Source: Pseudomonas congelans
Lineage (GTDB): Bacteria; Pseudomonadota; Gammaproteobacteria; Pseudomonadales; Pseudomonadaceae
Direction: 5' to 3'
DNA: 57,574 nt
Assembly (NCBI RefSeq): GCF_900103225.1
Contig: NZ_FNJH01000013.1
Span: 1 to 57,574, forward strand
Below are positions 32,330 to 40,442 of this stretch, in pieces (position 1 is the first letter of the stretch; every line of letters starts with the position of its first letter). Under the pieces are notes generated by a model. The model did no database searches. It had not been told where the DNA came from and saw only the letters and a list, made by a program, of their open reading frames with translations. The translations under genes were made by a program, and so were the position numbers.

Positions 32330-33232
32330 ATGCATGATTTCCCGGACATCGATTTCACCCAGCGCTTCATCTTCGACGAAAACGACGTTCGCGGAGAACT
32401 GGTCGCCCTGGAGCGCAGCTACGCCGAGGTGCTCGCCAAGCATCCCTACCCGGAACCGGTGGCGCAGTTGCTTGGCGAACTGATGGCGGCTGCCGCGCTG
32501 CTCGTCGGCACCCTCAAATTCGACGGCCTGTTGATCCTCCAGGCGCGCTCCAGCGGCGCTGTACCGCTGCTGATGGTCGAGTGCTCCAGCGAGCGTGAAC
32601 TGCGTGGCATTGCCCGTTATGACGAAGCGCTGGTTACAGCAGGCGCGGGTCTGCAGGACCTGATGCCCGATGGCTCGCTGGCATTGACCATCGACCCGAG
32701 CAAGGGCAAGCGCTATCAGGGCATCGTTGCCCTCGACGGCGTAGACCTGTCGGAAAGCCTCTCCAACTATTTCGTGATGTCCGAACAGCTGGGCACGCGT
32801 TTCTGGCTCAAGGCCGACGGCCATCGCGCCCGCGGTCTGTTGCTGCAACAGCTGCCCATCGCACAGATCACCGATCCGGAAGAGCGCGACGCCAGCTGGG
32901 AGCACGTCATCACTCTGGCCAATACCCTCACTGCGGAGGAAATGCTCGGGCTTGACAACCAGACCATCCTGCATCGCCTGTATCACGAAGACCCGGTTCG
33001 CCTGTTCGACGTGCAGCCCATCTGCTTTCGCTGCAGTTGCTCGCGTGAGCGCTCGGCCAATGCGCTGGCCAGCCTGGGGCTGGAGGACGCGCAGCAACTG
33101 GTTATCGAGCACAACGGCACTGTCGAGATCGACTGCCAGTTCTGCAACGAACGCTATCTGTTCGATGCCACTGACGTCGCGCAGCTGTTTGCTGGCGGCG
33201 GTGTCGATTCGCCATCTGACACGCGCCATTAA
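32330..33232 (+). CDS. hslO: Redox-regulated chaperonin Hsp33
   Basis: A 300-residue chaperone activated by oxidation in the cytosol. The C-terminal redox switch is intact: CFRCSCSRER (C-x-C near residues 233-235) and CQFC about 30 residues later, which bind zinc when reduced and form disulfides when oxidised. The N-terminal domain shows DIDFTQRFIFDENDVRGELV and the GTLKFDGLLILQ strand. I start at ATG 32330, giving MHDFPD; the ribosome site is weak, and the frame is open further upstream without homology. Confidence 0.95.
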   Translation: MHDFPDIDFTQRFIFDENDVRGELVALERSYAEVLAKHPYPEPVAQLLGELMAAAALLVGTLKFDGLLILQARSSGAVPLLMVECSSERELRGIARYDEALVTAGAGLQDLMPDGSLALTIDPSKGKRYQGIVALDGVDLSESLSNYFVMSEQLGTRFWLKADGHRARGLLLQQLPIAQITDPEERDASWEHVITLANTLTAEEMLGLDNQTILHRLYHEDPVRLFDVQPICFRCSCSRERSANALASLGLEDAQQLVIEHNGTVEIDCQFCNERYLFDATDVAQLFAGGGVDSPSDTRH

Positions 33233-33342
33233 TCATCGCGTAAAGGGCCTCAGAATACGGTGTGGGCCCCTGTAATGCTGTTCTGACAGGAGGGTCCTAC
33301 CATTTCCGGGCATTTCTGGCATAATCCGGCCCACTTTTACGC

Positions 33343-33369
33343 TGTAGTAGTGGTTGTTTTTTTACTACA
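33343..33369. repeat. Inverted repeat in the pckA leader
   Basis: TGTAGTA (33343-33349) and TACTACA (33363-33369) make a seven-base perfect stem around a T-rich loop, 43 bases before the pckA start. A CATAAT hexamer lies just upstream at 33320-33325 and could be the -10. The palindrome may be an operator at the start of the transcript; no regulator is known to me for it. Confidence 0.45.
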
Positions 33370-33411
33370 AAACCGTTTGGAGCACTCGGCCACAGGCCGA
33401 CGGGGAACCTC

Positions 33412-34956
33412 ATGACGCAAACCAACAACGCTGTGTACACCGATCTGAGCACCGACGAACTGGTCAAGGAAGCCCTTGCCCGCAAAGAAGGCGTACTTTC
33501 CGATACTGGCGCACTGGTTGTGGAGACAGGCCATCGTACTGGCCGTTCGCCGGTCGATCGTTTCATCGTTGAAGAGCCGAGCACTCAGGACGCCATCGCC
33601 TGGGGCCCGATCAACCGCAAGTTCCCGGAGGAGAAATTCAACGCCCTGTGGAACCGTGTCGGCGCGTACCTCGCCGAGCGCGAGCGCTTCGTTTCCCACG
33701 TTCATGTAGGCTCCGATCCTGCGCACTACCTGCCAGTCAAGATGACCACCGAGACTGCGTGGCACAATCTGTTCGGCCGCTGCCTGTTCATCAACCCTGA
33801 ACAGTACAACCCGGCTGGCAAGGACGAGTGGGAAATCCAGAACGCGCCATGGTTCGTCTGCGACCCTGATCGTGACGGCACCAACTCCGACGGCACCGTC
33901 ATCATCAACTTCAAAGCCCGCAAGGTGCTGATCGCAGGCATGCGTTATGCCGGCGAAATGAAGAAAGCCATGTTCTCGGTGCAGAACTTCCTGCTCCCGG
34001 CGTCGGACGTTTTGCCGATGCACTGCGCGGCCAACATGGGCGAAGAGGGCGATGTCACCCTGTTCTTCGGCCTGTCCGGCACCGGCAAGACCACCCTGTC
34101 CGCCGACGAAAGCCGTTACCTGATCGGTGACGACGAGCACGGCTGGGGCGAAGGCGTGGTGTTCAACATCGAAGGCGGTTGCTACGCCAAGTGCATCGAC
34201 CTGTCCGAGAAGAACGAGCCGGTCATCTGGAAAGCCATCCAGCACGGCGCCGTACTGGAAAACGTCGTACTCGACCCGGTCACCAAAAAAGCCGACTACG
34301 CCGACAGCAGCCTGACCCAGAACAGCCGCGCCGCCTACCCGCGCGAACTGATCGAAAAACGCGCGCCGAAAAACCTCGGTGGCGAGCCGAACGCCGTTAT
34401 CTTCCTGACCTGCGACCTGACCGGCGTACTGCCGCCTGTGTCGATCCTCAGCGAAGAACAGGCCGCCTACCACTTCCTGTCGGGTTACACCGCACTGGTC
34501 GGATCGACTGAAATGGGTTCGGGTTCGGGCATCAAGTCCACTTTCTCCACCTGCTTCGGCGCACCGTTCTTCCCGCGTCCGGCCGGCGAATACGCAGAGC
34601 TGCTGATCAAGCGCATCCGCGGCTTCAAATCCAAGGTCTATCTGGTCAACACCGGCTGGACCGGCGGTGGCTACGGCGTCGGCAAGCGCTTCAACATCCC
34701 GACCACCCGTGGCGTGATCGCAGCGATCCAGAGCGGCGCACTGATCGGTGCCGAAACCGAGCACCTCGATACCATCAACCTCGACGTACCGAAGTCGGTA
34801 CCCGGCGTCGATACCGGCCTGCTCAACCCACGCAACACCTGGGCTGACAAGGCTGCCTACGACGAAGCCGCCAAGGCCCTGGCTGGCCTGTTCGTGGAGA
34901 ACTTCAAGAAGTTCGACGTGAGCGACGCCATCAAGGCTGCGGGTCCGAAGTTGTAA
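33412..34956 (+). CDS. pckA: Phosphoenolpyruvate carboxykinase (ATP)
   Basis: A 514-residue ATP-dependent PEP carboxykinase that turns oxaloacetate into PEP, the entry to gluconeogenesis. The kinase-1a motif GLSGTGKTTLS lies near residues 221-231, preceded by the metal-binding MHCAANMGEEGDV with its histidine, and followed by the kinase-2 motif DDEHGWGEGVVFNIEGGCYAK. The adenine-binding region NTGWTGGGYGVGKR is near residue 415. Length is normal and no change in key residues is seen. A strong terminator follows. This enzyme fits growth on organic and amino acids taken up by the neighbouring systems. Confidence 0.97.
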   Translation: MTQTNNAVYTDLSTDELVKEALARKEGVLSDTGALVVETGHRTGRSPVDRFIVEEPSTQDAIAWGPINRKFPEEKFNALWNRVGAYLAERERFVSHVHVGSDPAHYLPVKMTTETAWHNLFGRCLFINPEQYNPAGKDEWEIQNAPWFVCDPDRDGTNSDGTVIINFKARKVLIAGMRYAGEMKKAMFSVQNFLLPASDVLPMHCAANMGEEGDVTLFFGLSGTGKTTLSADESRYLIGDDEHGWGEGVVFNIEGGCYAKCIDLSEKNEPVIWKAIQHGAVLENVVLDPVTKKADYADSSLTQNSRAAYPRELIEKRAPKNLGGEPNAVIFLTCDLTGVLPPVSILSEEQAAYHFLSGYTALVGSTEMGSGSGIKSTFSTCFGAPFFPRPAGEYAELLIKRIRGFKSKVYLVNTGWTGGGYGVGKRFNIPTTRGVIAAIQSGALIGAETEHLDTINLDVPKSVPGVDTGLLNPRNTWADKAAYDEAAKALAGLFVENFKKFDVSDAIKAAGPKL

Positions 34957-34978
34957 GATGTTGTAATTAGCCTCCACT

Positions 34979-35010
34979 AAAAAAACCGCCTTCATCAGGC
35001 GGTTTTTTTT
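34979..35010 (+). terminator. Rho-independent terminator of pckA
   Basis: AAAAACCGCC and GGCGGTTTTT form a ten-base perfect stem with a seven-base loop followed by more T, 24 bases after the pckA stop. Confidence 0.93.
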
Positions 35011-35229
35011 GTCCTCGTTTTACGAATCTGAAAGCCTGTTGCAGATCTTGCCAGATGACAAATCGACTATATCAACGGCACACCTATATGGAGATATCGA
35101 ATTTAGCATCTGTCATTTATTGTCTTGCATATAAGTATAATCCGGTTTATCAGAATTCTTTTAGCCACGCGCTGAGTGCTTTACTGTAATGGAGACCCAG
35201 ACATTTCAACAAATTAAACTTTACGCCCT

Positions 35230-35322
35230 TTATTTCAGATTCGACCAAGGAGCTTTATAGTCTGTAGATACCGCGCCACTAAACTGCTCTTGCTCGAGAC
35301 CCATTCCTTTGACGACCATCAT
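35230..35322 (-). CDS. Possible 30-residue ORF at the end of the accessory cassette
   Basis: An ATG at 35322, two bases after the stop of the membrane-protein gene, opens a 30-codon frame that starts MMVVKGMGLEQEQFSGAVST and ends in SNLK. The residue composition looks protein-like rather than random. It may be a short coupled gene, or the surviving end of a longer gene lost by deletion. There is no clear ribosome site. I cannot assign a function. Confidence 0.35.
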   Translation of the reverse strand: MMVVKGMGLEQEQFSGAVSTDYKAPWSNLK

Positions 35323-35324
35323 AG

Positions 35325-35777
35325 TTACAGGGGAAGCCTTGCCCTAATCCATTCCAAGCGTGTGGGAGGCATAGTGATTAAATAATCTTTCTGCTCTTTA
35401 TCATCTTGATAGATAATACTGTTTTCGGAGACTTTAAGCGGCTCATGCCCCGGCTGGCCGTCCCAAAAAACTTTATAATACCTCCTGGCTAACAGCTCGC
35501 CTTGTTTATCGAAGATAGTCAGCCGGACCCTCTCCATACCATCCCCATTAAAAAGGCTATTACTTACCCCGGCTCCGCAAAAAGTTATTATAAAATCTTT
35601 ACTACCGAAACTCTTTGCACCTCCATTTAATGCCTCAGTGTGGTTATAGCGTTGACAATCAGTGTTGTCGAACAGATTGAAAGCAATGGAGTAAATAACC
35701 AAAGCAATCAACATAAAAATAAAGAAGAAAAAAGAGCGGAAATACATTTTTCTTACATAGGTTCTGAAGGTTTGCAT
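35325..35777 (-). CDS. Single-pass membrane protein, putative immunity or accessory protein
   Basis: A 150-residue protein with one strong N-terminal membrane helix (residues about 15-34, SFFFFIFMLIALVIYSIAF) preceded by positive charges, so the rest should face the periplasm. The exported part contains three cysteines and the strand-rich stretch RVRLTIFDKQGELLARRYYK. I start at ATG 35777; an open frame reaches a GTG at 35876 that overlaps the stop of the DUF6402-like gene as GTGA, and that longer start would add 33 residues. AT-rich composition differs from the flanking genes. Position after a DUF6402-like gene suggests an immunity or accessory role, not proven. Confidence 0.65.
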   Translation of the reverse strand: MQTFRTYVRKMYFRSFFFFIFMLIALVIYSIAFNLFDNTDCQRYNHTEALNGGAKSFGSKDFIITFCGAGVSNSLFNGDGMERVRLTIFDKQGELLARRYYKVFWDGQPGHEPLKVSENSIIYQDDKEQKDYLITMPPTRLEWIRARLPL

Positions 35778-35872
35778 AATGTATCCAGCTTTATAATGAT
35801 GGGCGTTTTCAGTTTGTGGATTTTCGGTCTGCTGTAGATCATAAAATCGCCACCCCGGCCATGCTTTTCTCT

Positions 35873-37057
35873 TCACTCACTATAAGAGCTGTTGTAAACA
35901 GGCCAGTAAACATCTTTCTCCATGAATTTTCTTACCAAACCTGTTCTTTTATCCACTGGCTTGTCAATCTGGCCGCCAGGCAAATAGTCCCAATTGATTT
36001 TAGTTTCAGTTATCGGGGTACTTCCCATACGGGTATGAATTTTCTTACCGTCAACCAGATCACTGACAACGGCAGAGTAAGAAAGAATCATATCATTTTT
36101 GTTCCAGTGGCCCAGATATTGGCTGTTACCCTCATTTTTGTCATTAAAAGAATAGTTATCTTTCAGGTAGGTATACACACAGGTAATAGCCGCCGTTGCG
36201 TCGACGCAAAATGTTCTGGTTCTGGCTTGATCGTCATATTTGTAAAACTTTTCCACAGCAACTTCAACCACGCCAATGGCCGCATAAATATTAAAATTCC
36301 CTAGCGTCGCGGTGAGGTCAGTTAAACTCAGACCGTCAAGCGTGTTGCTTGTTGATATTGCCTGAAACTGAATTTGCCAATCAATATGAAACTGCCTGAT
36401 ATCACCTATCCAAGGAGCTGTATCAAAGGAAAGATTTGCTGCTGACCTAGATTCATCGAATTTATTTTTTACTTGCTTGAAAATTTTATGTCTAGCGCCT
36501 GCAATCGCTTTTTCAGAGTAAATCTTTTCCTCAATCAACTCGTTGAATTTTTCTGCGACGCTCCCATACTTTAATGCCCATTTTAACGTCACGGTTGCGT
36601 CATCAATGGGCTGAATTGAATTGGGTCGATCATTATAGATATGCTTAGGGCTGGCGAACCACTGTCTGGCAATCTTGGCAGCTATCGGCCAACCAATGTT
36701 GTCCATGGCCAAAGGAATATCCTGCAGATCAAATTCTGGAAGTTTTTCTTTATCTTCTGCATGAGCCTCTAGAGCATCGGATTTTGAAGGTGTGGATTGC
36801 CCGGAGAATGGCTTATTGCTTTTGACCTCAGCAGCTGATTTCTGACCTCCCGCTTCTGTTTGCTGCGCCATTAACTGATCTTTACCAAGCTCAGCAGGCT
36901 TTAAGAATACTTGACCAGGCGCACAGCGTTGGTAAGAGATTTTTTGTGGAGTATTGATGGGAACTGCGCCATCTAAACCATCACTCTCTTTCCATACCCT
37001 CCCACGAAACATTGATCGTTCCATAGTGTAGTAAGGTACTTTACTAACTTTTGCCAT
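35873..37057 (-). CDS. DUF6402-like protein, putative type VI secretion-linked effector
   Basis: A 394-residue protein that I assign to the DUF6402 group with moderate confidence, from the block FDLQDIPLAMDNIGWPIAAKIARQWF near residues 98-124 and the later FHIDWQIQFQAIS and LGNFNIYAAIGVVEVAV. Proteins of this group often sit beside type VI secretion genes. The N-terminus, MAKVSKVPYYTMERS, has no signal peptide, and residues 60-95 are low-complexity. AAGGA precedes ATG 37057. Codon use and AT content are unlike neighbouring genes, pointing to horizontal origin. No VgrG, Hcp or PAAR gene is present in this window, so any secretion is an inference. Confidence 0.6.
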   Translation of the reverse strand: MAKVSKVPYYTMERSMFRGRVWKESDGLDGAVPINTPQKISYQRCAPGQVFLKPAELGKDQLMAQQTEAGGQKSAAEVKSNKPFSGQSTPSKSDALEAHAEDKEKLPEFDLQDIPLAMDNIGWPIAAKIARQWFASPKHIYNDRPNSIQPIDDATVTLKWALKYGSVAEKFNELIEEKIYSEKAIAGARHKIFKQVKNKFDESRSAANLSFDTAPWIGDIRQFHIDWQIQFQAISTSNTLDGLSLTDLTATLGNFNIYAAIGVVEVAVEKFYKYDDQARTRTFCVDATAAITCVYTYLKDNYSFNDKNEGNSQYLGHWNKNDMILSYSAVVSDLVDGKKIHTRMGSTPITETKINWDYLPGGQIDKPVDKRTGLVRKFMEKDVYWPVYNSSYSE

Positions 37058-37106
37058 AACCCATTTCCTTGGAAAACAATCAAATCCTAAATCTACTCAG
37101 CACCTC

Positions 37107-37291
37107 TCACGCAGCGGTAGGAACGCTGGGGCAAAGCAACGGAGGTTTGCATTGTTTAGCTTGAGGACCCCGGCCGTCAATTTCGTTGCGCGCCCAGGCA
37201 TCGATTTTCTCCCCCAATGTGACTCGATCAACGTTGTGAGCCGTACCTCCAAGACGTTTGCCCGCTCAATGGGCAGGGCCGAGACCTCACG
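37107..37291 (-). pseudogene. Possible degraded ORF upstream of the DUF6402-like gene
   Basis: Reading leftward, one frame gives a protein-like run ending NVDRVTLGEKIDAWARNEID and then PPLLCPSVPTAA before a stop at 37107, but it has no good start. A neighbouring frame gives VSALPIERANVL just upstream. A one-base change near 37247-37255 would join them into VLGGTAHNV and a longer ORF. This suggests the 3' end of a broken gene, 49 bp before the DUF6402-like start. The stretch is short, so chance is not excluded. Confidence 0.3.
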
Positions 37292-37563
37292 CTAACTGTC
37301 GTCTATTTACTTGATATGGCGCAGGCATTGCTCGAGCCATCAATCGCGGGTATCGGAAGCTGCTCACTGCCCGGGCTGGAAGGGCAAGCTCACAGGCAAA
37401 TGCCGTAACCGTCAGGTCGTCGGAGCGGTGTTGTAATTAAACATCTTTGCATCCGGACCTGCACGTGACCTCGAAAATGCTCAAGCAAACGCCTCGACTT
37501 GTCGGTGCGTTTGCTTGTCTGGAATACTGATTTCCACTGAGGACGATGACCAGGAGGTGTGAT
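37292..37563. other. Non-coding stretch at the island edge
   Basis: About 270 bp without a supported gene. Short open stretches on the minus strand are interrupted by stops and may be further decayed sequence of the same broken gene. No terminal inverted repeats, tRNA fragment or attachment-site duplication was found. Confidence 0.4.
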
Positions 37564-38064
37564 GTGGGCGTAAATGGGATTCAGATACGGCGTTTCGTGC
37601 CGAGCGACGAGTCAGGTGTATCGGCGATGATCCTGCCGATCCAGCGTGAAGAGTTCGGTATTCCCATCACCGCCGAAGACCAGCCTGACCTGAAAGCGAT
37701 TCCGGACTTTTACCAGACCGGCACAGGGGATTTCTGGGTCGCGGTACAAGACGACCAGGTCATCGGCAGCATCGGCCTCAGGGATATCGGCGCAGGGCAG
37801 GCAGCACTGCGCAAGATGTTTGTCGCCGCGCCGTTTCGCGGCCGGGAATTCTCCGTTGCAGCCAGACTGCTCGAGCGCCTGATCGAGGAATCAACTCGCA
37901 AGGGCGTCACCGAAGTATTCCTGGGCACGACCGACAAGTTTCACGCTGCGCATCGCTTCTATGAAAAGCACGGCTTCAGAGAAATCACGAAGGAAGACCT
38001 GCCTGCGAGCTTTCCGTTGATCGCGGTGGACAGCAAGTTCTATGTGCTGGGTCTGAAAGAATAA
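37564..38064 (+). CDS. GNAT-family N-acetyltransferase
   Basis: A 166-residue acetyltransferase using acetyl-CoA. The central strand and P-loop-like acetyl-CoA motif A is seen in KMFVAAPFRGREFSVAARLL near residues 84-103, and the C-terminal AAHRFYEKHGFRE is the usual motif B. I choose GTG 37564, six bases after AGGAGG; an ATG at 37546 lies upstream of that site. It is a single gene beside the AT-rich island but has normal GC content. The acceptor substrate is unknown. Confidence 0.87.
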   Translation: MGVNGIQIRRFVPSDESGVSAMILPIQREEFGIPITAEDQPDLKAIPDFYQTGTGDFWVAVQDDQVIGSIGLRDIGAGQAALRKMFVAAPFRGREFSVAARLLERLIEESTRKGVTEVFLGTTDKFHAAHRFYEKHGFREITKEDLPASFPLIAVDSKFYVLGLKE

Positions 38065-38204
38065 TGTAGCGGGCGAGAAGCATCACCAGTGTTTGGGTGC
38101 TTCTGCCGATTTCGTTGTATTCATCGACATAGCGTTTGCCCACCGTTCTATTTCAGACTCCCTGCTGAATAGAGTCCTCGGGCGAAGCCGCACGTCGTTC
38201 TACT

Positions 38205-38918
38205 TCACGTCACCGCATAAAACTTGCGCACATACGCAGTGCTGGTCCACTTGCAGGGCGCGCCTTGGGCGACGAATACGGTGTCGCCGGTGTTCACGGT
38301 CAGGCTCGGGCCGTTTTCCAGGCTCAGCTCGACGCTGCCTTCGATCAGGTTCATCAGTTCATGGATCTTGTGCGGCCGCGAGATGCGCTCGTAGGGTGTC
38401 GAGTCCCACACGCCGGTACGCAGGGTGCTGGCGGTGTCTTCGAAGAGGTTGTTGCTGCGGCATTGCGGCAGCGCGCTAATCATAATCGCCGGATCTGGCG
38501 GTGAAGACGGCGTGAGCATGGCGAGGCGGTCGAGCGCGGTAATGCCCGGTTTGTCTGGCCCGCTGGCCTGGGTGGACGCGCAGAACGCCCAGAGGCTGTC
38601 CGGTTGCGCTTCGATACGAACTTCAGTGCCACGACCGATCACTGCACTTTCGCCGGTCTTGATCGTGATGCTTTCGGTACCGGAGGTCAGGGTGACGGAC
38701 CCGCGATGCATCACCAGCATTTCGGTGTAGGGGTAAGCGGCCACTGACAGTGACGTGCCGAAGTGCACGAGGCCGGCCGCAATGCCCTGATCATCAATGA
38801 ACGCTGTGCGGCGGTCATTATCGAACGAGTCATGCGCATCGATGGGGCCAGTGGTGAATTCGGTGTCTACCGGGCTGAGGTCAGCGCGGGCCAATAGCAG
38901 GACAGTGGGTTGGGGCAT
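38205..38918 (-). CDS. Bicupin domain protein
   Basis: A 237-residue protein with two cupin barrels. The first covers residues about 25-115 (YTEMLVMHRGSVTLTSG with GESAVIGRGTE) and the second about 150-237 (IHELMNLIEGSVELSLENG, then TGDTVFVAQGAPCKW). The second barrel keeps the His/Glu type metal residues (HKIHELM and EGSVEL) only in part; the first lacks most histidines. ATG 38918 has AGGAG upstream. The neighbouring GNAT gene lies on the same strand beyond a repeat block. Cupin proteins of this size often regulate or modify intermediates of amino-acid oxidation loci, so a link to the 40-57 kb cluster is possible. Confidence 0.85.
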   Translation of the reverse strand: MPQPTVLLLARADLSPVDTEFTTGPIDAHDSFDNDRRTAFIDDQGIAAGLVHFGTSLSVAAYPYTEMLVMHRGSVTLTSGTESITIKTGESAVIGRGTEVRIEAQPDSLWAFCASTQASGPDKPGITALDRLAMLTPSSPPDPAIMISALPQCRSNNLFEDTASTLRTGVWDSTPYERISRPHKIHELMNLIEGSVELSLENGPSLTVNTGDTVFVAQGAPCKWTSTAYVRKFYAVT

Positions 38919-38947
38919 TGAGGCGGCTCCTGAAGTTGAAGCGTTGA

Positions 38948-39046
38948 TGATCGTTCCCACGCTCCGCGTGGTAATGCATTTCGTGACGCTCTGCGTCACA
39001 TGTTCGAGACCGGACGCGGAGCATTGGCACGATGATGTTGTTCCGG
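38948..39046. repeat. REP-like intergenic repeats (block B)
   Basis: A copy of the repeat family, with CGTTCCCACGCTCCGCGTGG, TGCATTTCGTGACGCTC and GGACGCGGAGCATTGGCACGA. It lies between the bicupin and GNAT genes, which are on the same strand, and could affect message stability. Confidence 0.88.
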
Positions 39047-39050
39047 GCGA

Positions 39051-39908
39051 TCAGCCGATCGCCTGGGTAATCAGCGCAAACTGGCGCACGCCCTGAGTGG
39101 CTTGCGGGACCGCGCCCATGCTCATGCAGGTCACGCTGTCGACGCGCTTGAGGCCGGCTTGCTCCAGCCAGTCGGCCAGTCCGCAATCGGTGGGGATGTC
39201 GATGCGTACGAAGGCGTAAGGCACGCGGGCCAGCAGCTCTCCGATCATGTGCCTGGCCTGGTCAACGCTCTGGGCGACGACAGGGCCGATGCACAGGCCG
39301 CGGCCGAACGGGCGCAACAGGGCAAAGGCCTGCAACTGGCCGTCGCGCTCGATGCCGACGGCGTGCTCAAGGTTGTTCAGCACATCGCCCAGCGTCACCG
39401 AGCGGTCCATCCCTGAACCGGCGTTAGCCAGTTCCAGCACGCGAGGGTGGTCAGCCTCGCTCAGCCCACGGCAACGTTCCTGTGCCTTCAATTCGGTCGG
39501 GCCGGGCGGTTGCGCCTGCCCCTGACGCTGCTGGATCTCGCCAAAGCTGACAAACCCCATCTTCGCGTAGAGCGGCGCACCCGCCAGCGTGGCGTTGAGG
39601 ATCGCCGTGCGGGGTGCAACGCTGCCGACAGCCAATTCCATCAACTTGCGGCCAATGCCCTTACCTTGATAGTCGTCGCTGACAATCACCAGGCCGATGG
39701 TGGAAAACTCGCCCTGATGGCAGGCAAACGCGCTGCCGATCAAACGCCCGTTGTGTAGCGCGACGAAGCCCTGAGCGACACGTTGCAGCATGGCCCAGTC
39801 TTCAAGCCGGTGCGGCCATTTCAGGGCGAGGGACAGCTCATGTGCGTTGCCGACATCGGCTGCAGTCATGGGGCGATATTCAAAGTCGAGGCGTTGCTGA
39901 GCGAGCAT
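39051..39908 (-). CDS. GNAT-family acetyltransferase with second C-terminal domain
   Basis: A 285-residue protein. Residues 1-140 form a GNAT domain: FEYRPMTAADVGNAHELS start, LVIVSDDYQGKGIGRKLM acetyl-CoA loop near residue 80, and APLYAKMGFVSFGEI. The remaining half (ERDGQLQAFALLRPFGRGLCIGPVVAQS, then YAFVRIDIPTDCGLADWLEQAGLKRV) is a degenerate second GNAT-like domain, known from bidomain acetyltransferases. I start at ATG 39908, with GGAGAG upstream. It is probably in one transcript with the bicupin gene. The substrate is unknown. Confidence 0.88.
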   Translation of the reverse strand: MLAQQRLDFEYRPMTAADVGNAHELSLALKWPHRLEDWAMLQRVAQGFVALHNGRLIGSAFACHQGEFSTIGLVIVSDDYQGKGIGRKLMELAVGSVAPRTAILNATLAGAPLYAKMGFVSFGEIQQRQGQAQPPGPTELKAQERCRGLSEADHPRVLELANAGSGMDRSVTLGDVLNNLEHAVGIERDGQLQAFALLRPFGRGLCIGPVVAQSVDQARHMIGELLARVPYAFVRIDIPTDCGLADWLEQAGLKRVDSVTCMSMGAVPQATQGVRQFALITQAIG

Positions 39909-40442
39909 GAAGTCTCTCCGTCCAGAAGGATGCACAGGCAATAAAAGGTTGCTGCAGATGCTCTGTATCCCACCTGTGGCGAGAGGAGACAAGAGGCTGG
40001 CAAGCATTCGGCAGATTCCACAAAGTGCCGTTCGCCAGACCACAGTTACTGCTTAAATCAGCCGGGCCTCCGGCAGCAAATGCTTAGGGTTTTTACACCG
40101 CGTTCAGGCTCTTTATATAGCTGCCGGCATTTGTCACTCGCCAACCGCTGGCGCGGCGCAGTTTCTGCGGCGCAAACCCGCGTGTTTGAGCCCGAGCGCC
40201 CTGAAAAGGGTCACAAAAGCGCCGAAAACCGGGCTCTGCCCAAGGCTGGAGCGCCCCGCAAAGTCTGCTGAGCGCGCACCTCAAAACGGTGGTTTCTATC
40301 AAGCAGCCATCACTTTTAACGCCATCTGCTGATTTCACGGTGTTGTAATGAGGTTGTGCTGCAGCGTGCATCACCGCCCGTGGACATCAGGCCGGAATGC
40401 TCGTCATGCCATGACCTCAACGAACTTTCAGGACCGCACACA
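39909..40442. other. Intergenic region before the second catabolic cluster
   Basis: This 534-bp stretch between the divergent GNAT gene and the HAD gene at 40443 shows no supported gene. It must hold the promoter of the 40-52 kb operon. A TGG-N11-GC arrangement at 40290-40304 weakly resembles a sigma-54 site but is too poor to call. Short open frames here do not look like protein sequence. Confidence 0.5.

Noticed and set aside
33337..34995. Long open frame antisense to pckA
   Set aside because: It mirrors codon bias of pckA and would cross its terminator; no ribosome site or motif.
34979..37563. Insertion sequence or integrated element boundaries
   Set aside because: No transposase, integrase, terminal inverted repeats or target duplication could be found, despite the AT-rich composition.
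40290..40304. Sigma-54-like GG-N10-GC before the second catabolic cluster
   Set aside because: Only the invariant bases match; the rest of the -24 and -12 elements is poor, and no enhancer-binding protein gene is nearby.
40093..40374. Open frame of 93 codons upstream of the HAD gene
   Set aside because: Composition is not protein-like, no ribosome site, and it lies in the promoter region.
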